64,000 bases of DNA from Moduliflexus sp964602655. GTDB taxonomy: Bacteria; Moduliflexota; Moduliflexia; Moduliflexales; Moduliflexaceae. The stretch lies in the NCBI GenBank assembly GCA_964602655.1, contig CAZRSF010000028.1, positions 1 through 64,000 of the forward strand. Reading direction: 5' to 3'. A program made the position numbers and the translations under genes. Below the pieces are notes generated by a model. That model had not been told where the DNA came from. It did no database searches and was given only the letters and a program-made list of their open reading frames with translations. Of the stretch, positions 7,780-15,685 are shown one piece after another; the stretch's first letter is position 1; every line of letters begins with the position of its first letter.

Positions 7780-9099
7780 TTACACGTCCCGCTGATGCAA
7801 TTCCTGATACAAATTCGCGTGTTCGATGGCAATTGAGGCGTACATGGAAATCGAGGAGAGCAGATACATGTTGTCCTCGTTAAATGGCTCGTCCTGGCTG
7901 TGATTGATGACCTGAATCACGCCGATGACCTCGTTGCGGATTTTGAGTGGCACGCAAATCATGGACTGCGTTCTGAAGCCGGTGCTTTCGTCAATCGAAC
8001 GGTCAAAGCGCGGATCGGCATAGACATCGGGCAGCAGCAGTTGCTTGCCGGTTTTGGCGACCCAGCCGACGATGCCTTTCCCGGCGGCAAGGCGTTTATG
8101 CCTGATTGATGGCCCGGCCATGCCGAGCGCCACTTCGAAAATCAAATCTTTCGTCCCTTTTTCCACTAAGAGCAGCGAGACGGCTTCGACGCCCATGATT
8201 TTTTGAATCTGCCCCATGACGATATGCAGCACTTCATTGAAATCGAGGGTCGAGGTCAAAACGCGCCCCACATCGTTCAGCAGCGTCAGTTCGCGAATCC
8301 GGTTGGTCAGATAACTGACATCCTGGAAAATCATCAATGCGCCGGTATATTTCCGTTCGTCGGACATGACATTGGAGAAATTGAAGTCCAGCGTCTTTTT
8401 CTCTTGCAGAATGGTCATTTCAATATTGATCGGTTTTTTGGAGGTTTTCAGCCGGTGCAAAATTTCCTGAAATTGTCCGTCATACCGCTTGCCGAGGACA
8501 TCGGAGACATCGTGACCGATAATCTGCATCTCTTCCTTGCCGATCATCCGTCTCGCCGCCGGATTCAGATAGACGACCGTATCCGTCTCATTCATTTCCA
8601 GAATGCCGTCGCCGACGTTATGCAGAATTGTTTCGAAATGTTTGCGTTCGCTGAGCAGTTCCTCGACGACCACGCGCGGCGAACGGCCTTCGAACCCGAA
8701 TGTGCGATTTTCAAGCGTCGCGATGGGGAAATTACTCTCAAGTAATCGCAGGCAGCGCAGCAGATTATTGGCGACATCCATGATATAGCCTTTGGCGATA
8801 TACATATCCGCGTCGGCTTCGATAATATCGTATGTTTCGGCAGCGGTGAGCGGCGACAGCACGATCACCTTGATGCCGAAAAATTCAGGCTGCGTTTTGA
8901 GGTACCGGCATAAGCGCACGCCGTCAATGCCCGGCATGAACAAATCAATCACCGCGAATTCAGGCAGGTGCGCGCGAATCGTTTCCAGCCCCTCGATGCC
9001 ATTATACGCTTTGAAAACGACATACCCTTCCCGGCTGACAATTTCGGCTAACGCCTTACTCGACGCTTGATCGTTATCAATAATCACGAGCTTTTTCAT
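7780..9099 (-). CDS. REC-PAS-GAF signalling protein without output domain
   Basis: 439 residues. The receiver domain (1-120) has the acidic pair D8/D10, phospho-acceptor D52 (AVIDLFMPG) and a Lys near 105. A PAS domain spans about 155-270 (ILHNVGDGILEMNETDTVVY, then VSDVLG and the PAC-like FQDVS). A GAF domain spans about 285-430 (LNDVGRVLTSTLDFNEVLHI, then GKGIVGWVAKTGK and ICVPLKIRNEVIGVIQV). No kinase, cyclase, GGDEF, HD or DNA-binding domain follows; the protein ends right after the GAF helix. It may work as a phospho-controlled scaffold or sink, or signal to a partner kinase. Confidence 0.85.
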   Translation of the reverse strand: MKKLVIIDNDQASSKALAEIVSREGYVVFKAYNGIEGLETIRAHLPEFAVIDLFMPGIDGVRLCRYLKTQPEFFGIKVIVLSPLTAAETYDIIEADADMYIAKGYIMDVANNLLRCLRLLESNFPIATLENRTFGFEGRSPRVVVEELLSERKHFETILHNVGDGILEMNETDTVVYLNPAARRMIGKEEMQIIGHDVSDVLGKRYDGQFQEILHRLKTSKKPINIEMTILQEKKTLDFNFSNVMSDERKYTGALMIFQDVSYLTNRIRELTLLNDVGRVLTSTLDFNEVLHIVMGQIQKIMGVEAVSLLLVEKGTKDLIFEVALGMAGPSIRHKRLAAGKGIVGWVAKTGKQLLLPDVYADPRFDRSIDESTGFRTQSMICVPLKIRNEVIGVIQVINHSQDEPFNEDNMYLLSSISMYASIAIEHANLYQELHQRDV

Positions 9100-9116
9100 A
9101 CATGCTTCCTTTGTTT

Positions 9117-9268
9117 ACCTGATGTTACGCAGCGTTTCCGAGATTCCCCTCCTGGGAGGGGCAAGGGGTGGGTGTCGTCATGGGCGGCATTCCCGTCAAC
9201 CCACCCCCAACCCCTCCCAGGAGGGGATTTCACGGTCATCGTTTCGAACCTGGTGCGTAACATCAGGT
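9117..9268. mobile_element. 152-bp MITE-like nested inverted repeat
   Basis: Perfect 15-bp terminal inverted repeats ACCTGATGTTACGCA (9117-9131) and complement (9254-9268). Inside are two facing copies of the CCCCTCCTGGGAGGGG repeat (9144-9173 and 9199-9228), so the whole element folds on itself. It lies upstream of the REC-PAS-GAF gene and downstream of the AAA ATPase gene. It codes for nothing. Confidence 0.65.
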
Positions 9269-9283
9269 TACATCCGATCCGGA

Positions 9284-10810
9284 TCACGCCGACGCCCGTC
9301 GCGCGCGGGTTTCCGCCCATCTGCGCAACGCGGTGATATGTTCCGCCATAGTCTGCGACAGCGGAACCGTTTCCCGCAAACTGCGCGTGACATCCTCGGT
9401 CGTCAATGGCCGACCATGTTCGAACGCATCGAATAACGCCGAAATAATGACCTGTTCGATTTCCGCCCCGCTGAAGCCGTCCGACGCCTGTTGCAGCAGG
9501 TCTATATCGAAATGTTGCGGCGAACGATGGCGTTTTTCGAAATGAATGCTGAAAATTTCCTGCCGTTCTTGCGCTCCGGGCAAATCCACGAAAAAGATTT
9601 CATCGAAACGCCCTTTTCGCAGCAATTCCGGCGGCAGCAGCGAAATATCGTTCGCGGTCGCAATCACGAATACCGATTTTTCTTTTTCTTGCAGCCAGGT
9701 GAGAAACGTGCCGAAGACGCGGGCTGCCGTGCCGGCGTCGCTGTAATGCGAACTGGCGGAACCCGACAGACCTTTTTCGATTTCATCAATCCAGAGAATA
9801 CAGGGCGCGATGGATTCCGCCAATTTAATCGCTTTGCGCACATTTTCTTCCGACGAACCAACCAGACCGCTGAACACTTTGCCCAAATCCAGCCGCAGCA
9901 ATGGCACATTCCACTGCGACGCGACCGCTTTGGCCGTCAATGATTTGCCGCAGCCCTGCACGCCGACCAACAGCAGCCCTTTCGGCACGGGCAGTCCGAA
10001 TTTGCGGGCGTCTTCGGTGAAGGCCACATCGCGTTTCGCCAGCCAGCGTTTCAGCGCCGCCACGCCGCCGATTTCCGCGAACGTCTCGTCCGGCGCAAAA
10101 TATTCGAGGATGCCGGACTTGCGGATAATCTGCTTCTTTTCCGCCAAAATCATCGGGATCGCGCCCTCGCCGATTTTCTGCTGCGCGAAAAACGCTTTGC
10201 TCAACGCACTCTGCATTTCATTCAACGTCAGGCCTTGCGAGGCTTTGAGCAGGCGTTCGCGCTGTTCTTTCTTCAGCCGGGTGGCTTTGGCGGGCTGACG
10301 TTCTTCGATAAAACGATCCAACGTGCGGCCTAATTCGTCCAATGTCGGCAAATCCACGTCGAAGACGACGATTTCTTTCGAGATTTCATCCGGCAGCGTC
10401 AGAATCGGCGACAGCAGAATCAGCGTTTTTCCGCTCTGCGCCAATGCCCGCGCCGCGTCGCGCAGCCGTCGCGTCACTTGATGATTCGTCAAAAACGGGT
10501 GAAAATCGAGCAACACGAACATCGCCTTCTCTTTGGCGCTGATAATATGATTCAACACCTGCATCGGGTCTGTCAAGGAGCGATCCGCCTCGCCAAGCGC
10601 GATATTTTTCAAGCCGGACGTTTCCGTCCAGACGCAGAGTTTTTTGCGCTGATCATCCCCTACCGCAATCTGTTCCAGGGCATGAAGCACCCGTTCTTCT
10701 TCCCATGACACAAGATACAACAGCGGATATCCGGCCTGAATGTGCAAGGCGATCTCCTGCATCACGGCTGAAACCGACGATGTGTCATTGTCCTGTTTAC
10801 GCATTGCCAT
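9284..10810 (-). CDS. Ycf46-like AAA family ATPase
   Basis: 508-residue AAA ATPase resembling Ycf46 of cyanobacteria and chloroplasts. The first ~230 residues form a degenerate N-terminal domain (AGYPLLYLVSWEEERVLHAL) and the AAA core follows. Walker A is GVQGCGKSLTAKA at about 279-291, Walker B is ILWIDEIEKG at about 335, then the sensor and arginine-finger region (RKGRFDEIFFVDLP) and the C-terminal lid (GFSGAEIEQVI). Ycf46 is linked in cyanobacteria to carbon-uptake control, but its direct role is unclear. Starts at 10810 or 10804 (MAMRKQ) are equivalent. The promoter is probably at 10880-10908. No neighbour gives a function. Confidence 0.82.
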   Translation of the reverse strand: MAMRKQDNDTSSVSAVMQEIALHIQAGYPLLYLVSWEEERVLHALEQIAVGDDQRKKLCVWTETSGLKNIALGEADRSLTDPMQVLNHIISAKEKAMFVLLDFHPFLTNHQVTRRLRDAARALAQSGKTLILLSPILTLPDEISKEIVVFDVDLPTLDELGRTLDRFIEERQPAKATRLKKEQRERLLKASQGLTLNEMQSALSKAFFAQQKIGEGAIPMILAEKKQIIRKSGILEYFAPDETFAEIGGVAALKRWLAKRDVAFTEDARKFGLPVPKGLLLVGVQGCGKSLTAKAVASQWNVPLLRLDLGKVFSGLVGSSEENVRKAIKLAESIAPCILWIDEIEKGLSGSASSHYSDAGTAARVFGTFLTWLQEKEKSVFVIATANDISLLPPELLRKGRFDEIFFVDLPGAQERQEIFSIHFEKRHRSPQHFDIDLLQQASDGFSGAEIEQVIISALFDAFEHGRPLTTEDVTRSLRETVPLSQTMAEHITALRRWAETRARRASA

Positions 10811-10879
10811 CTGCTTATCCTTAATTCCCCTCCTGGGAGGGGTGAGGGGTGGGTCAATTTTTGTTTCCGCTTCTCTTTT

Positions 10880-10908
10880 TTCTATCGAACGATTTTTATT
10901 TTTGTCAA
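10880..10908 (-). promoter_or_regulatory. Possible promoter of the AAA ATPase gene
   Basis: On the minus strand TTGACA (complement of 10903-10908) is followed after 17 nt by ATAGAA (10880-10885), about 70 nt before the start codon. The -35 is perfect and the -10 weak. Confidence 0.35.
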
Positions 10909-11271
10909 GAAAACTTTTTGCGGTTTTGCAGCGTGAACAACCCCTGATTCTCCATGCGCGAACGCGCCGCTGCTGTCAAGAAAAAGAACGCGGAATCGAA
11001 ACGCGCGGCCTTCGCGATTCGATGGCTTAGTGCTTGATCACGTACGCGTATCAGCAGCAAAAATGGCAATTGCCGGGGTTTGCGGCTACGAGGCTTGCGC
11101 GATTCATGCCTGGTTCGTGGATCAGTGGATCATTGGTACGCGCATGAACGCACGAACGATGCGCGGGAAGAGCAGGCGAAAGCATTCCCAGGGGTTGAAA
11201 CCCCCGTCTGTATTCCGCCGCCCTTCCAGGGCGAACAGCGGCGACGTCCCGGTAGGGACGTTTGCGAATAG

Positions 11272-11291
11272 CCCGCCGATTTATCGGCGGG
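11272..11291 (-). terminator. Hairpin immediately after the PIG-L gene
   Basis: CCCGCCGA (11272-11279) pairs with TCGGCGGG (11284-11291) around a 4-nt AT loop, 1 nt beyond the PIG-L stop codon. There is no strong U-run. Confidence 0.4.
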
Positions 11292-11292
11292 A

Positions 11293-12132
11293 TTACGCCA
11301 GATTTTTTGCGACGTCGGCGCGGAAAGCGTCAATCAGCCCGGTGACGTAGTCCGCGAGGCCGAGCGCGTCGTCGCGCAACAGCGGCGTCAGGTCGAGCGC
11401 GTAGGTCGCGCTGTCCAGCGCATCGGTGGCATGAGATTCGAAATAGGTGGCGTTGGCGCGGCGGCGTCCCATCGTGGCGAGATCGTAGCGTTTCCCGCCC
11501 GCAATCTGCGAATCGAACACGCCGAGCAGCGCGGCGCTCAGGCTGTCGCGCCCGCTTACATCCAACAGCGTCTTGCGGTCGTCCGGCAGCCAGTCCAGAT
11601 CGCGCCAGACTTCGCAGCCGTACAACTTTTGCGGACGCTCGGCGGCGGGCAGGCTGCGAATCGCCGTCAACACCGCCCGTAGCACGGCGATATGCGTCGG
11701 GTGTTTATCCGCCGGATTATGCGTATAGACGACGTCCGGGTGCGCGGCGCGGAGAATCGCGACGAGATCGTCATGCGGCGGCGCGGCTTGCGGGTCTTTC
11801 ATCACGCCGCTGGGATAATCGAGTTGCAGCATCGCGGCGTATTTGCCGATCATTGCGGCGGTGCGCTGCTCATAGCGCCGGACGCGCTGCATCTGTTCGT
11901 CGGCATACGCGGCATAAACGCCGGCGCGCGGACTCCCTGCGCCGTTGGTGCAAACCACGCCGGTAAAGCCCTTGCCCGGAATTTCATAGCATTGCAAAAT
12001 GCCGTGAATCGCCATGATTTCAAGATCGTCCTGATGCGCGCTGACGCCGAGATGCGTCGTCCGCGCCAACGCCTGCGCGGCGTTCGCGCCGTCAGGAATA
12101 AAAATGTCGGCGGTCGAATTGTGAAGTTTCAT
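11293..12132 (-). CDS. PIG-L/LmbE family deacetylase
   Basis: 279 residues. Zn-dependent N-deacetylase family acting on N-acetylglucosamine-type amides (GlcNAc-PI, GlcNAc-inositol, bacillithiol and diacetylchitobiose pathways). The metal site is SAHQDDLE at 31-38 (His33 and Asp36; the usual AHPDDE has Pro where this has Gln) and the HNPADKHPTH region supplying the second His pair. No signal peptide, so cytoplasmic. It lies about 130 nt downstream of the ROK-like gene with a palindromic repeat in between, and next to hexosaminidase and epimerase genes, so a role in removing acetyl from imported amino sugars is reasonable but inferred. Confidence 0.87.
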   Translation of the reverse strand: MKLHNSTADIFIPDGANAAQALARTTHLGVSAHQDDLEIMAIHGILQCYEIPGKGFTGVVCTNGAGSPRAGVYAAYADEQMQRVRRYEQRTAAMIGKYAAMLQLDYPSGVMKDPQAAPPHDDLVAILRAAHPDVVYTHNPADKHPTHIAVLRAVLTAIRSLPAAERPQKLYGCEVWRDLDWLPDDRKTLLDVSGRDSLSAALLGVFDSQIAGGKRYDLATMGRRRANATYFESHATDALDSATYALDLTPLLRDDALGLADYVTGLIDAFRADVAKNLA

Positions 12133-12143
12133 AATTAGAGAAT

Positions 12144-12216
12144 GTCATTGCGAGGAGCGCCAGCGACGAAGCAATCTCGTCGGGATTGCTTCGTCGCTGG
12201 CGCTCCTCGCAATGAC
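12144..12216. repeat. Palindromic repeat of the GTCATTGCGAGGAGCG family
   Basis: Two perfect 33-bp inverted arms (12144-12176 and 12184-12216), core GTCATTGCGAGGAGCG..AGCGACGAAGCAATC, with a 7-nt loop. Relatives lie at 15573-15678, 33019-33140 and 33299-33424. This core is widespread in unrelated bacterial genomes. It sits between the ROK-like and PIG-L genes and would form a very stable RNA stem in their joint transcript. Confidence 0.9.
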
Positions 12217-12260
12217 ACCTATTATTTTTCTCCGTCCCCTGTGGTAATCTTTCCTCTTCG

Positions 12261-13667
12261 TTATTTTATTTCCGGTAAACTGGCGGCGGCGACCGATTGG
12301 CCGACGCGGCGGCTTTTTTCGTCCGGGACATACAGCGTGATCCGTTCTGCGTCTTGCGGGAATTCCTGCGCAAAGACCTCTTTCGCCTTTTCCAGAATGA
12401 TTTCCCCGCCGCGCCCGGACGTGACGCGCCCTAAAATCAACACGTTCTCGTAGGCGTAATACTCGGCGTAATGCGGCAGCGTGTAGCCGAGATAGACGCC
12501 GATGGTTTCGAATATTTTCTCCGCCGCCGGGTCGCCCGCATTCGCTTTTTCCTGCACGATTTTGAGGCGTTCCGGCAGCAGCATCTCCGTCGGGAACGTG
12601 ATGCCGGCGGCGGGCGCGAGCTTGTTGACCGCCTGCTGCGAAAAATAGAGCGCACCCACGCCGCGATCTCCCGACCATTCGTCAGCGGCGGCCTGTTCGT
12701 TGAAATCCACCGGCGCAAAGGCCAATTCATTCAAATAGCCGGGAATGCTACCGACCGGATCGAGATAACCGGTCGCCTCGCTCGACCCCATCGCAATGCC
12801 GAGCATCGCATTCTTTTTCAGCGACATCGCCCCGGCGAGCGCAGTCACGTCGCCATCGTTAATCACGACGAGCGGCACGCCCCATTCTTTCTGCAAATTC
12901 AGGAACATCGGCTTGATCACCTTGTCGAATTGCTCCGGCGGCACGGAACGGAACAGCGACGCGACTTTGGGGCAATTGTCCACGAAAATGCCCGCCGAAC
13001 TCCCGCCAATCGCGTCCACGCGCGGCATTTTCGAGGCCGCGAGCTTGAAGCCGTCGGCGATATGCCGATAGTGATAATTCGGATCGCTCTGCGCGACCGG
13101 GTGCCAGGGAATTTCGTCGCTGAACACCGCTTCGCCGTCAATCACGGCGGAAAGCTTATAATCGCTCGCGCCAAGGTCGAAACCGATGCGGCAGCCGTCG
13201 AGATGACCGCCAATCGAGGAGGTCAATTCTTTCGCCTCCGGCATGTCGGCGGGGGCGACAAGCGCGACCGCAAACGGCTGATCGTAGGAACGCTGCATCA
13301 ACTGCGCGTCGAACTCCCGCGCGCCGCCCCGCGAATAACGCTGCCGAATGTCGCGGCAGAACTGCTCCGCCCCGCTGAGATACAATTTCCAGCCCCCTTT
13401 GGCCCAGAGCAAAAATTTGATATGCCGATCCACAAAACGCAGCGTGTCGGCGTCATGCGCTGATCCCGGCGCGAAAATCGCGACATCGGCGCGATAGACA
13501 AGCCCGTTTTCCCGCTCAAGCGCAATGCGCAGCGTCGTCGCGTCGGCTGATGCCGCGACCGCCGCCCGATAACTTCGATTCGCCAAGATCGCCGGAATAA
13601 AGCCAGTATCCAATGGGGCGTGAATGCGTGGATAGACGTGTAATAATGATGTGGTTGGCATTGTCAT
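12261..13667 (-). CDS. ROK-like sugar kinase with long N-terminal extension
   Basis: 468 residues of the actin-like ATPase (ASKHA) superfamily, closest to ROK sugar kinases. The phosphate-1 loop is IGFDLGASDYKLSAVI at about 160. Then come GGSSAGIFVDN and VVINDGDVTALAGAM (the ROK sugar/Asp region; the conserved Asp is the likely base) and GIAMGSSEATGYLD. Two things differ from typical ROK kinases: about 155 extra N-terminal residues of unknown role and no CxCGxxGCxE zinc motif. AGGAG lies just before the start at 13667; a second Met two codons later is possible. The promoter at 13778-13797 carries the LacI operator. Phosphorylation of GlcNAc or a related amino sugar is inferred from the neighbours. 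Confidence 0.7.
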   Translation of the reverse strand: MTMPTTSLLHVYPRIHAPLDTGFIPAILANRSYRAAVAASADATTLRIALERENGLVYRADVAIFAPGSAHDADTLRFVDRHIKFLLWAKGGWKLYLSGAEQFCRDIRQRYSRGGAREFDAQLMQRSYDQPFAVALVAPADMPEAKELTSSIGGHLDGCRIGFDLGASDYKLSAVIDGEAVFSDEIPWHPVAQSDPNYHYRHIADGFKLAASKMPRVDAIGGSSAGIFVDNCPKVASLFRSVPPEQFDKVIKPMFLNLQKEWGVPLVVINDGDVTALAGAMSLKKNAMLGIAMGSSEATGYLDPVGSIPGYLNELAFAPVDFNEQAAADEWSGDRGVGALYFSQQAVNKLAPAAGITFPTEMLLPERLKIVQEKANAGDPAAEKIFETIGVYLGYTLPHYAEYYAYENVLILGRVTSGRGGEIILEKAKEVFAQEFPQDAERITLYVPDEKSRRVGQSVAAASLPEIK

Positions 13668-13777
13668 GATTCTCCTGTTGCAATATCATTTTTAGCCCTG
13701 ACAGGGTTTAAAACCCTGTCAGGGCTTATCAAAAATCAATACTCGTATCAATAAATAATGTCGGCACTCTTTTTTAT

Positions 13778-13797
13778 GCGAACGTTCGCCGTGTCAA
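13778..13797 (-). promoter_or_regulatory. Promoter/operator of the ROK-like gene
   Basis: On the minus strand TTGACA (complement of 13792-13797) is followed after 2 nt by the perfect palindrome GCGAACGTTCGC (13778-13789). A repressor on it would lie in the -35/-10 spacer. The -10 is poorly defined (TAAAAA). Same layout at 13920 and 16829. Confidence 0.65.
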
Positions 13798-13919
13798 GAA
13801 AAATTTCATATTTTTTGCCTCGGATTAAAGGCTGATAATGAGGTTGAAGTCAAAATCACCTTTGAAAGAATCACTGAATCTGAAAGGCTGGAATTTTTAT
13901 TAGCGATGCTATTTTTTCG

Positions 13920-13945
13920 TTGACATAACGAACGTTCGCCTTATG
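13920..13945 (+). promoter_or_regulatory. Promoter/operator of the GH20 gene
   Basis: TTGACA (13920-13925) is followed after 3 nt by the palindrome CGAACGTTCG (13929-13938), then TATGAA as -10 after a 16-nt spacer. The operator fills the spacer. Confidence 0.65.
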
Positions 13946-14003
13946 AAGACCTCAGTCGTTTCGCTCTCGTCGAAACAATAGTTTCGACTTACAATTCAAC
14001 AGA

Positions 14004-14040
14004 CCTGAATCGCCGACCTTTCAGAGGCTGGCGATTCAGG
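14004..14040 (+). promoter_or_regulatory. Leader hairpin next to the GH20 start
   Basis: Perfect 11-bp arms CCTGAATCGCC (14004-14014) and GGCGATTCAGG (14030-14040), 15-nt loop. It ends 15 nt before the ATG at 14056, where the ribosome site should be, and the only purine-rich run (AGAGG) is in the loop. It may limit or control translation. Confidence 0.45.
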
Positions 14041-14055
14041 TTGTTTCAATCCACT

Positions 14056-15552
14056 ATGCTTCCTATTATTCCACGTCCATCAATCTGTTCGGAAAAACCC
14101 GGTCAATTCCGATTCACGCCGGAAACCGTTGTTTTCGCGGCAAACGCCATCCAATCCGAAGGCGTATATTTCGCGCAGCAGTTGACTGCCGCAACCGGCT
14201 TGCCGATTGCCATGAAATTGACTGCGTCCGCTGTGCCGAGCCATGCCATCCGTTTAGAACTTGCCGATGATTGCCAGCGCTTCGGCGCGGAAGGGTATCG
14301 CCTCTCTATTACGCCCGATGCCGTCAAAATTTCCGCCGCCGCGCCAGCCGGAGTGTTTTACGGCTGTCAAACGCTGCTGCAACTTCTTTCGACGAATGCG
14401 CCGCGCGCGATTGCTTGTGCGGAAATCGAAGACGCACCCCGTTTTCGCTGGCGCGGGATGCATTTAGATGTGTGCCGTCATTTCATGCCGAAAGAATTTC
14501 TCAAACGGTACCTTGATCTGTTAGCGCGTTACAAATTCAACACGTTCCACTGGCATCTGACCGACGATCAGGGGTGGCGGCTCGAAATCGGGAAATATCC
14601 GAAATTGACCGAGATCGGCGCGTGGCGCATGGAAAATGGCGAGCGTTACGGCGGATGCTATACGCAGGACGACGCCCGCGAAATCGTCGCGTATGCGCGG
14701 GAACGGCATATTACAGTCGTGCCGGAAATCGAAATGCCCGGTCATGCAGTTGCGGCACTTGCGGCGTATCCCGAATTATCGTGCAGCGGTGGGCAGTTTG
14801 AGGTCGAGACAACCTGGGGAATTTTTCAAGATGTCTATTGCGCCGGAAATGAGCGCGTCTTCACGCTGCTTGAGGATGTGTTATCAGAAGTCTTCGACAT
14901 CTTTCCAAGTCAATATATTCATATTGGTGGCGATGAATGCCCGAAAGAGCGCTGGAAAACCTGCCCCAAATGTCAGGCGCGGATTCGGGCGGAAGGGCTG
15001 CGCAATGAAGACGAGTTGCAAAGTTACGTTATCAAGCGGATGGAACGCTTTTTACACGCCAACAAGCGCCAGTTGATCGGCTGGGATGAGATTCTCGAAG
15101 GCGGCCTCGCGCCGGATGCGACCGTGATGTCGTGGCGCGGCGAAGAAGGCGGCGTTGAGGCAGCGCGTCAAGGGCATGACGTGATTATGACGCCGCAATC
15201 GCATTGCTATTTCGACCATTATCAATCGAGCGATTTTGCCAGCGAACCGAAAGCGTTCAGCTTGCAGTCGCCCTTGCCGTTAGAAACTGTGTATGCGTAT
15301 GAGCCGATTCCGGCAGAATTGACGGCAGAAGAAGCCGCGCATGTGCTTGGCGCGCAGGCGAATCTCTGGACGGAATATATACCGACGACGCAGCAAGCCG
15401 AATACATGCTGCTGCCGCGCCTCTGCGCCCTGTCAGAAGTGGTCTGGTCGCCGAAAGCGTTGCGCGACGAAGCGAGCTTCTTTTCGCGGCTGCCCGCCCA
15501 TTTCGACTATTTCGACGCGAAGGGCATCAATTACCGCCGACTGAAAAAGTGA
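14056..15552 (+). CDS. Beta-N-acetylhexosaminidase, GH20, cytoplasmic
   Basis: 498 residues counted from ATG 14056; a TTG at 14041 is in frame but abuts the leader hairpin. Removes terminal beta-linked GlcNAc/GalNAc, for example from chitobiose, by substrate-assisted catalysis. The N-terminal GH20b domain (1-130) is followed by the barrel: MHLDVCRHFMPKEF, FHWHLTDDQGWRLEI, the catalytic Asp-Glu pair in HIGGDECPKERW at about 293-294, WDEILEGG and LGAQANLWTEYI. No signal peptide, so it acts on imported oligosaccharides. A LacI-type operator lies in its promoter. Its neighbours form an amino-sugar locus. Confidence 0.93.
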   Translation: MLPIIPRPSICSEKPGQFRFTPETVVFAANAIQSEGVYFAQQLTAATGLPIAMKLTASAVPSHAIRLELADDCQRFGAEGYRLSITPDAVKISAAAPAGVFYGCQTLLQLLSTNAPRAIACAEIEDAPRFRWRGMHLDVCRHFMPKEFLKRYLDLLARYKFNTFHWHLTDDQGWRLEIGKYPKLTEIGAWRMENGERYGGCYTQDDAREIVAYARERHITVVPEIEMPGHAVAALAAYPELSCSGGQFEVETTWGIFQDVYCAGNERVFTLLEDVLSEVFDIFPSQYIHIGGDECPKERWKTCPKCQARIRAEGLRNEDELQSYVIKRMERFLHANKRQLIGWDEILEGGLAPDATVMSWRGEEGGVEAARQGHDVIMTPQSHCYFDHYQSSDFASEPKAFSLQSPLPLETVYAYEPIPAELTAEEAAHVLGAQANLWTEYIPTTQQAEYMLLPRLCALSEVVWSPKALRDEASFFSRLPAHFDYFDAKGINYRRLKK

Positions 15553-15572
15553 GCGCCAATCCATATAAACTT

Positions 15573-15678
15573 GTCATTGCGAGGAGCGACAGCGACGAAG
15601 CAATCCCGTTGAAAGTAGGACGCCACTTCGGGTAAACGTGTCATTGCGAGGAGCGACAGCGACGAAGCAATGACAAGT
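15573..15678. repeat. Tandem copies of the GTCATTGCGAGGAGCG repeat
   Basis: Two direct copies (15573-15605 and 15640-15671) between convergent genes. The outer edges AACTTGTCATTGC and GCAATGACAAGTT are inverted repeats of each other, so the unit looks like one degenerate palindromic element. Confidence 0.8.
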
Positions 15679-15685
15679 TGCCTAT

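Larger units (their letters stand above)
10811..11292. other. 482-nt spacer between AAA ATPase and PIG-L genes
   Basis: Holds a copy of the CCCCTCCTGGGAGGGG repeat (about 10825-10855), the AAA gene's promoter, and a GC-rich stretch with an unconvincing plus-strand frame from 11030. At 11195-11240 is one half of a dispersed repeat (GGTTGAAACCCCCGTCTG, GCCCTTCCAGGGC). A small inverted repeat CGTCCC-GG-TAGGGACG lies at 11244-11259. The terminator hairpin of the PIG-L gene ends the spacer. No gene is supported. Confidence 0.6.
13668..14055. other. Divergent control region between ROK-like and hexosaminidase genes
   Basis: Contains the palindrome AGCCCTGACAGGGTTT facing its complement (about 13692-13725), the two operator-promoters listed separately, and a coding-looking plus-strand stretch (about 13815-13921) whose frame ends ...VKITFERITESERLEF and LLAMLFFR before a stop that overlaps the TTGACA at 13920; this may be the tail of a lost gene. 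A short inverted repeat GTCGAAAC/GTTTCGAC lies at 13969-13988. Confidence 0.55.

Noticed and set aside
11030..11350. 106-codon plus-strand gene between AAA and PIG-L genes
   Set aside because: Second half is repeat and antisense of PIG-L; no ribosome site or domain.
12471..13463. 330-codon plus-strand frame opposite the ROK-like gene
   Set aside because: Arg/His-rich translation without domain pattern; it is the antisense shadow of a well-supported gene.
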